Made by a program: the position numbers and the translations under genes. A stretch of DNA of 64,000 bases, from contig JAGWMG010000002.1 of the NCBI GenBank assembly GCA_028871795.1, forward strand, positions 124,001 through 188,000, read 5' to 3'. Source of the stretch: Alphaproteobacteria bacterium (lineage in GTDB: Bacteria > Pseudomonadota > Alphaproteobacteria > Micropepsales > Micropepsaceae). A model generated the notes under the pieces. It worked only from the letters and a program-made list of their open reading frames with translations. It was not told the origin of the DNA and ran no database searches. Shown piece after piece: positions 1-13,457 of the stretch (positions are counted from its first letter, which is position 1; every line of letters begins with the position of its first letter).

Positions 1-988
1 GGCGCGCCGCTGGTCGAGCTGGAGGTCGATGGCGCCGGCAATATCGCGGGCAACGGCAAGGCCGTGCCGGTCGCGGAAACGAAACCCGCCGCGAAGAATG
101 CAGAGCCGGTGCCGCCCGAACCTCGCATCGCAGCGGCCGCAAAGGGCAAGCCGCTGGCCTCGCCGGCCGTGCGCCAGCGCGCGCGGGCGCTGGGCATCGA
201 ACTCAGTTCCGTACCCGGACGCGGCCCCGAAGAGCGCATCACCCATGCCGATCTCGACAGCTTCATCATGGGCGGAAACGCGCTTCGCGCCGCCGCGCGC
301 GATGGGGTCGAAGATGTGAAGGTCATCGGCCTGCGCCGCAAGATCGCCGAGAAGATGCAGGAATCCAAACGCCGCATTCCCCATTACACCTATGTCGAAG
401 AAATCGACATGACCGAGCTGGAAGCAATGCGCGCGCACTTGAACGCGACCAAGCGGGCGGACCAGCCCAAGCTCAATGTGCTGCCGTTCCTGATGCGGGC
501 CTTGGTGCGCGTGCTTCCCGATTTTCCGCAGATCAACGCGACCTTCGACGACGAGGCGGGCGTGGTTCATCGCCATCGGGCGACCCATGTTGGCATCGCC
601 ACCCAGACGGAGAACGGCCTGATAGTGCCGGTGGTGCGCCACGCCGAAAGCCTGGATTTGTGGAGCAGCGCGCGGGAAATCGCCCGTGTCGCCGCTGCCG
701 CGCGCGAGAACAAGGCCGCGAAAGAAGAACTCTCAGGGTCCACCATCACGCTCACCAGCCTGGGCGCGATGGGCGGACTAGCCACCACGCCGGTGATCAA
801 TCATCCCGAGGTCGCCATCATCGGGCCCAACGCCATCGTCGAACGCGCGGTCGTGCGCGGCGGCCAGATCGCGGTGCGCAAGATGATGAACCTGTCGTCC
901 TCCTACGATCATCGCGTGGTCGACGGCCACGACGCCGCAACGTTCATCCAGCGCCTCAAGGCGCTGCTCGAACATCCGGCAATGCTGT

Positions 989-999
<11 letters not shown>
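1..999 (+). CDS. Dihydrolipoamide acyltransferase (E2) of a 2-oxoacid dehydrogenase, 5'-truncated by window edge
   Basis: Frame 1 is open from the first base, so the gene starts outside the window; 332 C-terminal residues are visible. They begin at the tail of a lipoyl domain (LVELEVDG), continue through an Ala/Pro-rich linker, a peripheral subunit-binding domain (around residues 53-88, ASPAVRQRARALGIEL) and the CoA-acyltransferase catalytic domain. The active-site motif DHRVVDG lies about 30 residues from the C-terminus. E2 transfers an acyl group from lipoamide to CoA. Which substrate (branched-chain or pyruvate) cannot be settled without E1; the short single-lipoyl layout and the catalytic sequence look more like a branched-chain E2. 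Its last 11 bases overlap the convergent oxoprolinase gene. Confidence 0.9.
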
Positions 1000-4594
<3,595 letters not shown>

Positions 4595-4683
4595 CGTCGC
4601 GGTCCTCGTGAAGTCTCAGGCGACTTGCGCGGATAATAGAGATAGAACGGGTGAAGATGATACAGGTAGCGGCGGAGGGGAAT

Positions 4684-5355
4684 ATGCTGGTTCTTTCGGG
4701 CATCGCCGTCGTCATCCTGGGCTTCGCGCTGCGCTTCAACCCGTTGCTCGTGGTGACGTTGGCCGGGATCGCCACCGGCCTTGCGGCGGGCTTCGATCCC
4801 GTCGCGGTCGTCGCGATGCTGGGCAAGGCGTTCGCCGAGAATCGTTTCATCGCCGTCGCCTGGCTGGTGCTGCCGGTGATCGGACTGCTCGAACGCGGCG
4901 GCATCCGGGAACGGGCGCGGACGCTGATCGTGAAACTGCGCGGCGCCACCGCCGGCCGCGTGTTGACCAGCTATTTCGTGATACGGCAACTGACGGCGAC
5001 GCTGGGGCTGACCTCGCTCGGCGGCCATGTCCAGATGGTGCGCCCGCTGATCGCGCCGATGGCGGAGGCCGCCGCCGAAAAAACCGCGCCGCTCGACGGC
5101 GAGACCCGCGACCTCATTCGCGCCAACGCTGCCGCGGTGGACAATATCGCCGTGTTCTTCGGCGAGGACGTGTTCATCGCCATCGGATCGATTCTGCTGA
5201 TCCGGGGGTTCCTCGAACAATACGGAATATCAGTGACGCCGGCCCACATCGCGCTCTGGGCGATTCCCACCGCGATCCTGGCCTTCGTCGTCCACGCCAT
5301 TCGACTGCGGCTGCTCGATCGCCGCCTCGCCCGCCGGAAGACGGTCGCCGAATGA
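4684..5355 (+). CDS. DUF969 family subunit of putative 5-oxoproline transporter
   Basis: A 223-residue hydrophobic protein with several predicted membrane spans (residues 3-35 and 55-75 and a C-terminal pair). The sequence (RFNPLLVVTLAGIATGLAAG; LGLTSLGGHVQMVRPLIAP) fits the DUF969 family, which pairs with DUF979 and is linked by gene clustering to 5-oxoproline uptake. I chose the ATG at 4684 because GGAGGGG lies directly upstream; an in-frame ATG at 4651 has no comparable ribosome site. It overlaps the next gene by 4 bases (ATGA), so the two subunits are probably translationally coupled. The promoter must lie in the 89-base divergent gap with the oxoprolinase gene. Confidence 0.85.
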   Translation: MLVLSGIAVVILGFALRFNPLLVVTLAGIATGLAAGFDPVAVVAMLGKAFAENRFIAVAWLVLPVIGLLERGGIRERARTLIVKLRGATAGRVLTSYFVIRQLTATLGLTSLGGHVQMVRPLIAPMAEAAAEKTAPLDGETRDLIRANAAAVDNIAVFFGEDVFIAIGSILLIRGFLEQYGISVTPAHIALWAIPTAILAFVVHAIRLRLLDRRLARRKTVAE

Positions 5356-6305
5356 TCGGGCTCGAAGCGCTCTATATCCTTGTCGGAGGCATGTTCGCCG
5401 CCTTCGCTGCCAGTCATGCGCTGGACCGCTCCAATCCGAAGCGCTGGCGCAGCGCCGTTTTCTGGGGCTGCTTTGCCGTGGTCATGCTGGCGGGCTCCTG
5501 GCTGCCCCATCTCGCCAGCGGCGTGCTCGTGCTGGTGATGGTGGTGTTGGCGACGATGGGCCTGAGCCCCGGTAAGGACGTCACGACCGAGGAGGCGGCG
5601 CGCGAGGCGTCGGCCAACACGCTGCGGAACCGGCTATTCCTGCCCGCGCTGGCGATTCCTGCGATCACATTGGCCGGAACGCTGCTGCTGCCCGTGGTGC
5701 GAAGCGGCGGCGCGCCATTGGTCGATCCCAAGCAGGTGACTCTCGTTTCCCTGGCTGTGGGAGCGCTTGTCGGCTTGAGCCTTGCGCTGCGCCTGCTGCG
5801 GACGGGCCTCGCGACCGCCGCGGCCGAGGGCCGCCGCCTGGTGGACGCCATCGGCTGGGCGGCCGTGCTGCCGCAAATGCTGGCGGCCTTGGGCGGGATA
5901 TTCGCCGCCGCGGGAGTCGGCAAGGTCGTCGCCGGGCTGGCGACCGGATACATCCCGATGACCCTGCCGCTGGTCGCGGTCGTGGTGTACACGACGGGCA
6001 TGGCGCTGTTCACCGTCATCATGGGAAACGCCTTCGCCGCCTTTCCGGTGATGACCGCGGGCATCGGCCTGCCGCTCATCGTCGGCAAGTTCGGCGGCGA
6101 TCCGGTCATCATGTCGGCGCTGGGCATGCTTTCGGGCTTCTGCGGAACCCTGCTGACGCCGATGGCGGCGAACTTCAACATCGTTCCCGCCGCGGTGCTG
6201 GAACTCAAGGATCGCAACGCGGTCATCAAGGTCCAGGCGCCGACGGCATTCTTTCTGTTGTTCGCCAACACGGCTTTGATGGCCGCGTTCGTCTTTCACC
6301 GGTGA
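5352..6305 (+). CDS. DUF979 family subunit of putative 5-oxoproline transporter
   Basis: A 317-residue polytopic membrane protein (about 9-10 hydrophobic spans) of the DUF979 family, the obligate partner of the preceding DUF969 protein. Recognisable stretches include the N-terminus GLEALYILVGGMFAAFAA and the C-terminal GTLLTPMAANFNIVPAAVLEL. The ATG overlaps the upstream stop by 4 bases. The role in oxoproline import is inferred from family clustering with oxoprolinases and from the divergent oplaH here; it is not shown by the sequence itself. Confidence 0.86.
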   Translation: MIGLEALYILVGGMFAAFAASHALDRSNPKRWRSAVFWGCFAVVMLAGSWLPHLASGVLVLVMVVLATMGLSPGKDVTTEEAAREASANTLRNRLFLPALAIPAITLAGTLLLPVVRSGGAPLVDPKQVTLVSLAVGALVGLSLALRLLRTGLATAAAEGRRLVDAIGWAAVLPQMLAALGGIFAAAGVGKVVAGLATGYIPMTLPLVAVVVYTTGMALFTVIMGNAFAAFPVMTAGIGLPLIVGKFGGDPVIMSALGMLSGFCGTLLTPMAANFNIVPAAVLELKDRNAVIKVQAPTAFFLLFANTALMAAFVFHR

Positions 6306-7333
6306 CGGCCATGACCGAACTCACCGCCGAACTCGCCGAACGCACCGCCGCCATCGCGCTCGGCCACGTCGCACGCGAATATCCCAACAAGCTCGATCAT
6401 GTGCTGAACGGGCCGCATGACGCGCGCGCGCCGCGCAGCCTGCATCCGATCTTCTACGGCAGCTTCGACTGGCATAGCTGCGTGCACGGCTACTGGACGC
6501 TGGCGCGTCTGCGCCGGCTGTTTCCTGAAATGGCCCGGGCTGCGCAGATCGCCAGCCTGTTCGACGGCGTCTTCGTTCCCGAGAAGGTCGCGGGCGAGCT
6601 TGCCTATCTCGCACGTCCGCTCAGCGCCGGATTCGAGCGCCCTTACGGCTGGGCGTGGCTGCTGATGCTGGCGGCCGAACTGCGCCGCGATGGGCGCTGG
6701 TCCGCCGTGTTCCGGCCGCTGGAGCAGGCATTCGCCGCGCGCTTCGTCGCGTTCCTGCCGAAGCTCGGCTATCCGGTCCGCGCCGGCACCCACAACAACA
6801 CCGCCTTCGCGCTGATCCTGGCTTGCGAATATGCGCGTGTGGCCGGCAATGCGGAACTTCTGCGCTTGCTTGCGGATCGTGCGCTGGCCTGGTTCGGACG
6901 CGACCGCGGTGCTGCGGCGTGGGAACCCAGCGGAGAGGATTTCCTGTCGCCCACCCTCACCGAGGCGGAGTGCATGCATCGGCTGCTGCCGCCGGCCGAA
7001 TTCGCCGGATGGTTTGCCGCGTTCCTGCCGGACCTGGCGCGGCGGGAACCGAAAGCCTTGTTCGAGCCCGCCGCCGTCAGCGACCGCAGCGACGGCAAGC
7101 TCGCCCATCTCGACGGGCTCAATCTCAGCCGGGCCTGGTGCATGCGTTCGCTGGCGGAGGCGGTCGCGGGCGATCCGCGCGAAGCGATTCTGCGGCAGGC
7201 GGCCGGGCGGCACCTGCGGGCGGCGTTGCCGCATATCACCGGCGATTATATGGGCGAACACTGGCTCGCGACCTATGCGGTGCTGGCGCTGGGACCGATC
7301 GAAGCGCCAATTGCCGCCCCGCGACGGTCATAA
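6302..7333 (+). CDS. DUF2891 family protein
   Basis: A 343-residue soluble protein without signal peptide or membrane span. The N-terminal region (HPIFYGSFDWHSCVHGYW) and the Trp/His-rich body match the DUF2891 family, which looks like an alpha/alpha-barrel fold and has no assigned reaction. A GTG at 6302 overlaps the transporter stop by 4 bases, in the same manner as the preceding gene pair; the ATG at 6311 is an equally possible start, and neither has a clear Shine-Dalgarno sequence. Position as third gene of the transporter operon suggests a role in oxoproline or pyroglutamyl-compound use; this is inference. Confidence 0.82.
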   Translation: MTAMTELTAELAERTAAIALGHVAREYPNKLDHVLNGPHDARAPRSLHPIFYGSFDWHSCVHGYWTLARLRRLFPEMARAAQIASLFDGVFVPEKVAGELAYLARPLSAGFERPYGWAWLLMLAAELRRDGRWSAVFRPLEQAFAARFVAFLPKLGYPVRAGTHNNTAFALILACEYARVAGNAELLRLLADRALAWFGRDRGAAAWEPSGEDFLSPTLTEAECMHRLLPPAEFAGWFAAFLPDLARREPKALFEPAAVSDRSDGKLAHLDGLNLSRAWCMRSLAEAVAGDPREAILRQAAGRHLRAALPHITGDYMGEHWLATYAVLALGPIEAPIAAPRRS

Positions 7334-7549
7334 AGCAGTGAAGAACCAAAAACAGACTTAAACCGATTCAAAGATTGCCTCTCCGCCGGACGATCGGACA
7401 TTTTTCAACGACATCGCGGGAGGCGGAGCGTGACGTGCATGCGGCTTCCCATATTTGCGTGCGACGATTTCGGCGGAACGATTGTGCGACAGATTCGCCG
7501 TTTGAACTCTCTCCTTCCCGCAAACAGGGGTAAGCTTGCCGTCATACGC

Positions 7550-7567
7550 GTTTTCCGATCGGAAAAC
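7550..7567. promoter_or_regulatory. 18-bp perfect palindrome in the gdhA leader
   Basis: GTTTTCCGATCGGAAAAC is a perfect 18-base inverted repeat ending 14 bases before the gdhA ATG and just ahead of its GGGAGGAAA ribosome site. It could be an operator for a dimeric regulator, or an RNA hairpin that affects translation initiation. The 248-base gap 7334-7581 holds no other recognisable element. Confidence 0.5.
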
Positions 7568-7581
7568 CGAGGGAGGAAATT

Positions 7582-8979
7582 ATGGCCAGTACGACTGCCA
7601 CGCCGCTCGGAACTCATCCGGGTGATTATATCGACGACGTCATGAATCAAGTGAAAGCCAAGAACCCCGCCGAACCCGAGTTTCACCAAGCGGTGCAGGA
7701 AGTACTGGACTCGCTGCGGCTCGTCCTGAAGAGACATCCCGAATACCAGTCGGGGCGGATTCTCGAGCGCATCGTGGAGCCCGAACGCCTCATCATGTTC
7801 CGCGTGCCGTGGTTCGACGATCACGGCGCCATGCGGATCAATCGCGGCTACCGCATCGAGATGAACAGCGCCATCGGGCCTTACAAGGGCGGCCTGCGCT
7901 TCCATCCCTCCGTCAATCTCGGCATCCTGAAGTTCCTGGCCTTCGAGCAGGTCTTCAAGAACTCGCTGACGACCCTGATGATGGGCGGCGGCAAAGGCGG
8001 TTCCGACTTCGATCCCAAGGGCAAGAGCGACAACGAGGTGATGCGCTTCTGCCAGAGCTTTATGACCGAGTTGTCCCGCCACATCGGGCCGGACACCGAC
8101 GTCCCCGCCGGCGATATAGGGGTCGGGGGACGGGAGATCGGATTCCTCTTCGGCCAATACAAGCGCCTGAGGAACGAGTTCACCGGCGTGCTGACCGGCA
8201 AGGGTTTGAACTGGGGCGGCTCGCTGATCCGTCCGGAGGCGACGGGATACGGCTGCGTGTATTTCGCCGCCGAGATGCTGAAGACCCGGAAGGACTCCCT
8301 TGACGGTAAACTCTGTCTCGTTTCCGGCAGCGGCAACGTTTCCCAGTACACGGTAGAGAAGCTGCTCGATCTGGGCGCCAAGCCGATCAGCCTGTCCGAC
8401 TCCAGCGGCGCGATTTTCGATCCCGACGGCATCGACCGCGAGAAACTGGCCTGGGTCAAGGAACTCAAGAATGCGCGCCGCGGCCGTATCCGCGAATATG
8501 CCGACCGCTTCAAGAAGGCGACATTCAAACCGGCCGATGGCGCGCTGGACCATAATCCGCTGTGGACCATCAAGGCCGACTGCGCCTTCCCAAGCGCCAC
8601 GCAGAACGAGATCAACGCGAAAGACGCGAGCAACCTCGTCAGCAACGGCGTCAAGGTCGTCGCCGAGGGCGCCAACATGCCGAGTTCGGCCGACGCCACA
8701 AAGACGTTCCTGGACGCCGCAATCCTCTACGGGCCGGCCAAGGCCGCGAACGCCGGCGGCGTCGCCACGTCCGGTCTGGAAATGGCGCAGAACAGCATGC
8801 GGTTGAGTTGGACGCGCGAAGAAGTGGACAAGCGGCTACACGGCATCATGGCCTCCATCCACAAGACCTGCTTCGAGACCGCGGAAACCTACGGCACGCC
8901 CGGGAACCTTGTGAACGGGGCGAATATCGGAGGCTTCCTCAAGGTCGCCAATGCGATGTTGGATCAGGGACTGGTCTAA
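7582..8979 (+). CDS. gdhA: NADP-type glutamate dehydrogenase
   Basis: A 465-residue hexameric-type glutamate dehydrogenase that interconverts 2-oxoglutarate plus ammonia and glutamate. The substrate-binding domain has GPYKGGLRFHPSVNLGILKFLAFEQ and the catalytic-lysine region GGGKGGSDFDPKGKSD; PAGDIGVGGREIGFLFGQY follows. The nucleotide domain has a G-S-G-N-V fingerprint (SGSGNVSQYTVEKLL). Length matches the small NADP-dependent class. The start is an ATG with GGGAGGAAA 6-7 bases upstream. It is monocistronic, with its own terminator downstream. It lies next to the 5-oxoproline module, whose product is glutamate. Confidence 0.95.
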   Translation: MASTTATPLGTHPGDYIDDVMNQVKAKNPAEPEFHQAVQEVLDSLRLVLKRHPEYQSGRILERIVEPERLIMFRVPWFDDHGAMRINRGYRIEMNSAIGPYKGGLRFHPSVNLGILKFLAFEQVFKNSLTTLMMGGGKGGSDFDPKGKSDNEVMRFCQSFMTELSRHIGPDTDVPAGDIGVGGREIGFLFGQYKRLRNEFTGVLTGKGLNWGGSLIRPEATGYGCVYFAAEMLKTRKDSLDGKLCLVSGSGNVSQYTVEKLLDLGAKPISLSDSSGAIFDPDGIDREKLAWVKELKNARRGRIREYADRFKKATFKPADGALDHNPLWTIKADCAFPSATQNEINAKDASNLVSNGVKVVAEGANMPSSADATKTFLDAAILYGPAKAANAGGVATSGLEMAQNSMRLSWTREEVDKRLHGIMASIHKTCFETAETYGTPGNLVNGANIGGFLKVANAMLDQGLV

Positions 8980-9015
8980 ACCCGTTATCCAATTTAGACT
9001 TCAAGTCTTCAGAGG

Positions 9016-9047
9016 TGCGGGGTGGAGCGTTTCCACCCCGCATTTTT
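9016..9047 (+). terminator. Rho-independent terminator after gdhA
   Basis: An 11-bp perfect stem (TGCGGGGTGGA / TCCACCCCGCA) with a short loop is followed by five T residues, 36 bases past the gdhA stop. Confidence 0.9.
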
Positions 9048-9062
9048 CCGACGGGCTCGCCC

Positions 9063-12023
9063 ATGTGCGCTCAGGCCGCGGTGACAGCGATCGATGCAGA
9101 GAGGCTTTTCGAGGGCTTTGAAGAGCTGGAGACGTTCCGGGTCCAGAACATTCTCCTGGTGTCCAGTCTCTACGATTCCTTCATCCTGCGCGAAGACGGC
9201 AGGCTCAACGAGCTGCTGATCGGCGAATCCCTAGAGCTCAATCTCCGGCAGGTGCCGGGCGTCACGCACGTTTCGACCGGCGCGGAAGCGTTGGCCCTGG
9301 TGCGCGCCCAGCCGCGCTTCAACTTGATCGTCACGAACCTCGAAGTGGGGGACATGGACGCGGCGACTCTGGCCAGCGAGGTCAAGAACGCCGGACTCGA
9401 CGTGCCCGTGATCGTCCTCGCCTATGACTTCCGCGAAGTCAAAACCTTCGTCGCCCGGCACCCGGTCACCGACATCGACCGCATCTTCCTGTGGCAGGGA
9501 ACTCCGCGCATTCTGATCGCGATGGTCAAGTACATCGAGGACAAGCGCAACGTCCAGCACGACACCGAAGCCATGGGCGTGCCCGTCATTCTCGTGGTGG
9601 AAGACAACATCCGCTATTACTCCTCGTTCCTGCCGGTGATTTATACCGAGATGATCACGCAGTCGCGCCGCGTGATCAGCGAGGGAATCAATATGGCGCA
9701 CAAGCTGCTGCGATTCCGCGCCCGGCCCAAGCTTCTGCTGTGCTCCGATTATGAAGATGCATCGCGGCAGGTGATGAAGTACCGCGACTATCTGCTCGGC
9801 ATCGTATCGGACGTGGAATTCCACCGCGACGGCGAGCTGCGGCCGAATGCCGGATTCGAGCTGGCATGCATGGCTTGCGAGCTGGTGCCGGACGTTCCGA
9901 TCGTGCTGCAGTCAAGTCACACGAGGCACCAGGCGCACGCCCGCGCGGAAGGGTTTTCGTTTCTGCGCAAGCGCTCGCCCACGCTTCTGGAGGATTTGCG
10001 GAAAATCCTCACGGAACAGTTCTCGCTGGGCGATTTCGTGTTCCGTCTGCCGGACGGCACCGAGGTCGCGCGCGCAAAAGACCTGAAAACGCTGGTGGCG
10101 CTGCTGCACGAGGTTCCGGCGGAGAGCATCGCCTATCACGCCGAGCGCAACCATTTTTCCCACTGGCTGATGGCAAGGACCGAAGCGGTGCTGGCCGAAA
10201 AACTCCGACCCCGGAAGATTTCCGACTACGCCAGCCTCGAAGACCTGCGCCAGAACATGCTTGAGTCGATCGCCGAGTATCGGCGCGAACAAAGTGAAGT
10301 TCTCATCGGCGATTTCGACCGAACCACGTTCAAGTCCACGGACGCCTTCTTCCTCAGGCTCGGCGGCGGCTCCCTGGGCGGCAAGGCGCGCGGGCTGGCC
10401 TTCGTGCGCTACCTGCTGCACAAGCACAAGATGGCGCATCCCGGGGTCAGAATTTCCGTGCCGCCGTCACTGGTGCTGGCCACCGACCTGTTCGACCAGT
10501 TCCTGCAGAACAACAAGCTTCTGGATTTCGCCCTGAACAGCGCCGATGACGCCGAGATCGAGGAGCGGTTTCTGGCGGCGTCGCTGCCGGTCGGTCTCCG
10601 GGATGATCTACGCAAGCTGCTGGAGGAAGTCCGCTATCCGCTTGCCGTGCGTTCTTCCAGCCTTCTGGAGGACTCGCAGTACCAGCCTTTCACCGGCGTG
10701 TACCAAACCTTCATGCTGACCAACCAGGACTCCGACATCTCCCTGCGGACGGAACAGCTCATGGAGGCGATCAAGCGCGTGTACGCCTCGACCTTCAGCC
10801 AGCATGCGAAACGCTATGTGCGGGCCACTCCCTATCGTCTGGAAGAGGAGAAAATGGCGGTGATCGTGCAGCAGGTGGTGGGTGCGAAGCACGGTTCGCG
10901 ATTCTACCCGGACCTTTCCGGGGTGGTTCGATCCCACAACTTCTACCCCGTGCCGCCGATGAGCGCCGCGGACGGAATCGCGGCGGTGGCATTGGGCCTG
11001 GGCCGGGCGGTCATCGGCGGCGAAAAGTGCCTGATGTTCTGCCCCCGCTATCCCCGGCATCTCGTGCAATTCTCGTCGGTGGACGACATGCTGGCGAACT
11101 CGCAGAGCGCATTCTGGGCGCTCGACCTCGACCCGCAACAGCCGCGATCCGTCACGGCGTTTAGGGAAACATCGTTCGGACTGGACGTAGCGGAGGCCGA
11201 CGGCACTTTGCACATGCTGGGCTCCACCTACTCCGCCGACAATGATGCCGTCTACGACGGTCTCGGCCGGTCCGGCGCCCGCATCGTCAGTTTTGCCCCG
11301 ATCCTCAAGCACGACGCCTTCCCTCTGGCCGCAATTCTCGACCAGCTTATGAACGTCGGCGCGGACGCCTTGGGACGCCCGGTGGAAATCGAATTCGCCG
11401 TGCAGCTGGCGCGCTCGCCAGAGGAACCGGCCGAATTCGGATTTCTTCAGATCCGGCCGTTGGCACTGTCGCGCGAGTCCGAGGAGGTCCGCCTGGAAGG
11501 CGTCGATCCCAATCGCCTGCTTTGCCAAAGCTCGAAAGTGCTGGGCAACGGCCGCATCGAGAATTTGCGCGACGTGGTGGTGGTGGATTTCCACCGTTTC
11601 GAACGCGCCCGCAGCCAGGAGGTCGCCGGAGAGGTCGCGCATTTGAACGCCAAGCTGGGCGAGAGCGGTACTCCGTATCTCCTGATCGGTGTCGGCCGGT
11701 GGGGATCGAACGATCCCTGGCTCGGCATTCCGGTGGCTTGGGACCAGGTGTCGGGGGCGCGCGTGATCGTCGAGGCGGGCTTTCGCGATCTGCGCGTGAC
11801 GCCGTCGCAAGGCAGCCATTTTTTCCAGAACCTCACGGCGTTCCAGGTCGGCTATTTTACCGTCAATCCCGACGCCGGAGAGGGTTTCGTGGACTGGCAG
11901 TGGCTGAGTTCGCGGCCCGCGTCGGAGGAACGGGACTGCGTGCGTCATTTGCGTCTGGAGGCACCGCTCGTCGTCGTTATGAACGGCAAGGCGGGACGCG
12001 GCTTGATATTCAAGCCGGACTAA
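9063..12023 (+). CDS. PEP/pyruvate-binding (PPDK ATP-grasp) protein with N-terminal receiver-like domains
   Basis: About 986 residues. Residues ~30-150 resemble a receiver domain (QNILLVSSLYDSF... FNLIVTNLEVGDMD), and residues ~170-350 a second one (PVILVVEDNIRYYSSF). From ~440 on is a pyruvate phosphate dikinase N-terminal ATP-grasp module: GGGSLGGKARGLAFVRYLL, then YPLAVRSSSLLEDSQ with TGVYQTF, then DLSGVVRSHNFYP. There is no swivelling phospho-His domain and no PEP/pyruvate TIM barrel, so it cannot carry out the full PEP synthase reaction. The ATG at 9063 lacks a good ribosome site; a GTG at 9081 is an alternative. Substrate and partner are unknown; a phosphotransfer or regulatory kinase role is possible. 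Confidence 0.75.
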   Translation: MCAQAAVTAIDAERLFEGFEELETFRVQNILLVSSLYDSFILREDGRLNELLIGESLELNLRQVPGVTHVSTGAEALALVRAQPRFNLIVTNLEVGDMDAATLASEVKNAGLDVPVIVLAYDFREVKTFVARHPVTDIDRIFLWQGTPRILIAMVKYIEDKRNVQHDTEAMGVPVILVVEDNIRYYSSFLPVIYTEMITQSRRVISEGINMAHKLLRFRARPKLLLCSDYEDASRQVMKYRDYLLGIVSDVEFHRDGELRPNAGFELACMACELVPDVPIVLQSSHTRHQAHARAEGFSFLRKRSPTLLEDLRKILTEQFSLGDFVFRLPDGTEVARAKDLKTLVALLHEVPAESIAYHAERNHFSHWLMARTEAVLAEKLRPRKISDYASLEDLRQNMLESIAEYRREQSEVLIGDFDRTTFKSTDAFFLRLGGGSLGGKARGLAFVRYLLHKHKMAHPGVRISVPPSLVLATDLFDQFLQNNKLLDFALNSADDAEIEERFLAASLPVGLRDDLRKLLEEVRYPLAVRSSSLLEDSQYQPFTGVYQTFMLTNQDSDISLRTEQLMEAIKRVYASTFSQHAKRYVRATPYRLEEEKMAVIVQQVVGAKHGSRFYPDLSGVVRSHNFYPVPPMSAADGIAAVALGLGRAVIGGEKCLMFCPRYPRHLVQFSSVDDMLANSQSAFWALDLDPQQPRSVTAFRETSFGLDVAEADGTLHMLGSTYSADNDAVYDGLGRSGARIVSFAPILKHDAFPLAAILDQLMNVGADALGRPVEIEFAVQLARSPEEPAEFGFLQIRPLALSRESEEVRLEGVDPNRLLCQSSKVLGNGRIENLRDVVVVDFHRFERARSQEVAGEVAHLNAKLGESGTPYLLIGVGRWGSNDPWLGIPVAWDQVSGARVIVEAGFRDLRVTPSQGSHFFQNLTAFQVGYFTVNPDAGEGFVDWQWLSSRPASEERDCVRHLRLEAPLVVVMNGKAGRGLIFKPD

Positions 12024-12154
12024 GGCCCAATCGGGGCAGACCATGCTGCCGCACCCGCCGGAAAAAGCACGACGCGCCCCGCCGCCGAGGTTATAACTGG
12101 ACACCGTGCTCGCGAATCCCTTGCGGGTAAAAGAGAAACATCCGGGTACGGACA

Positions 12155-13447
12155 ATGGCGAATGTGGCAGTGATCGGCGCCCAATGGGGCGACGAAGGCA
12201 AAGGCAAGATCGTCGACTGGCTGTCGGCGCGCGCCGACGTGGTGGTGCGCTTCCAGGGCGGGCACAATGCCGGCCACACGCTGGTGATCGACGGCGTCAC
12301 CTACAAGCTGAGCCTGTTGCCGTCGGGCGTGGTGCGTCCGGGCAAGCTGTCTGTAATCGGCAACGGCGTCGTCGTCGATCCCTGGGCGCTGGCCGCCGAG
12401 ATCGAGAAGTTGCAAGGCTTGGGCGTGACGGTGACGCCAAAGAACCTGATCGTCGCCGAGAACGCCGCGCTGATTCTGCCGCTGCACCGCGAGCTGGACG
12501 TGACGCGCGAAACCGGCGGCAGCGTCCAGGCGCTGGGCACCACCAAGCGTGGCATCGGTCCGGCATACGAGGATAAGGTGGGCCGGCGCGCCGTCCGCGC
12601 CGTCGACCTGAGGGATCCGCATACCCTGCCGGCCAAGATCGCCCGTCTGCTGGCCCATCACAACGCGCTGAGGCGCGGCACGGGCTTGAGCGAATTGAGC
12701 GTCGAGGCGGTGCTCAAGGAACTCGCCGCGATCGCGCCGAAGATACTGCCGTACGTGGGAACGGTATGGCGAAAGCTCGACGAAGCGCGCCACGCGGGCA
12801 AGCGCATCCTCTTCGAGGGCGCACAGGCGGTTTTGCTCGACGTCGATCACGGCACTTATCCGTTCGTGACCTCATCCAACACGGTGGCCGGACAGGCCGC
12901 GGCCGGTTCGGGCATCGGCCCGCGGCAGATCGGCTATGTGCTCGGCATCGCCAAGGCCTACACCACGCGCGTCGGCGAAGGTCCGTTCCCCACCGAACAG
13001 AAGAATGAGGTCGGCGAGCGGCTGGGCACGCGCGGAGCGGAATTCGGAACCGTGACCGGGCGCAAGCGGCGCTGCGGCTGGTTCGATGCGGTGCTGGTGC
13101 GCCAGACCGTCGTCACCGGCGGCATCGACGGCATCGCGCTGACCAAGCTCGACGTGCTCGACGGCCAGGATGAAATCAAGGTCTGCGTCGGCTACAAGCT
13201 GGGCCCGAAAACACTGGACTACCTGCCTGCCGACGCCGTGGAGCAGGCCGCCCTCCAGGCGGTCTACGAAACCATGCCCGGTTGGAGCGAATCCACGCGC
13301 GGCGCACGCTCCTGGGCCCAGTTGCCGGCGAACGCGATCAAATACGTCCGCCGCGTGGAAGAGTTGATCGGCGCCCCGGTGGCGCTGCTCTCCACCAGCC
13401 CCGAGCGCGAAGACACCATCCTGGTCCACGATCCTTTCCTGGGATAG
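12155..13447 (+). CDS. purA: Adenylosuccinate synthetase
   Basis: 430 residues, the usual length. It condenses IMP and aspartate using GTP to adenylosuccinate, the first committed step to AMP. The N-terminal P-loop-like [16 protein letters not shown], the GHNAGHT motif, [36 protein letters not shown] and [13 protein letters not shown] are all present. No purine partner genes are adjacent; a small exported protein gene follows 10 bases downstream and may be cotranscribed. Confidence 0.97.
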   Translation: MANVAVIGAQWGDEGKGKIVDWLSARADVVVRFQGGHNAGHTLVIDGVTYKLSLLPSGVVRPGKLSVIGNGVVVDPWALAAEIEKLQGLGVTVTPKNLIVAENAALILPLHRELDVTRETGGSVQALGTTKRGIGPAYEDKVGRRAVRAVDLRDPHTLPAKIARLLAHHNALRRGTGLSELSVEAVLKELAAIAPKILPYVGTVWRKLDEARHAGKRILFEGAQAVLLDVDHGTYPFVTSSNTVAGQAAAGSGIGPRQIGYVLGIAKAYTTRVGEGPFPTEQKNEVGERLGTRGAEFGTVTGRKRRCGWFDAVLVRQTVVTGGIDGIALTKLDVLDGQDEIKVCVGYKLGPKTLDYLPADAVEQAALQAVYETMPGWSESTRGARSWAQLPANAIKYVRRVEELIGAPVALLSTSPEREDTILVHDPFLG

Positions 13448-13457
13448 GAGGCCGCCG

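Noticed and set aside
10608-12155. 515-codon leftward frame opposite the ATP-grasp gene
   Set aside because: Antisense to recognised domains on the + strand and compositionally typical of GC-driven shadow frames.
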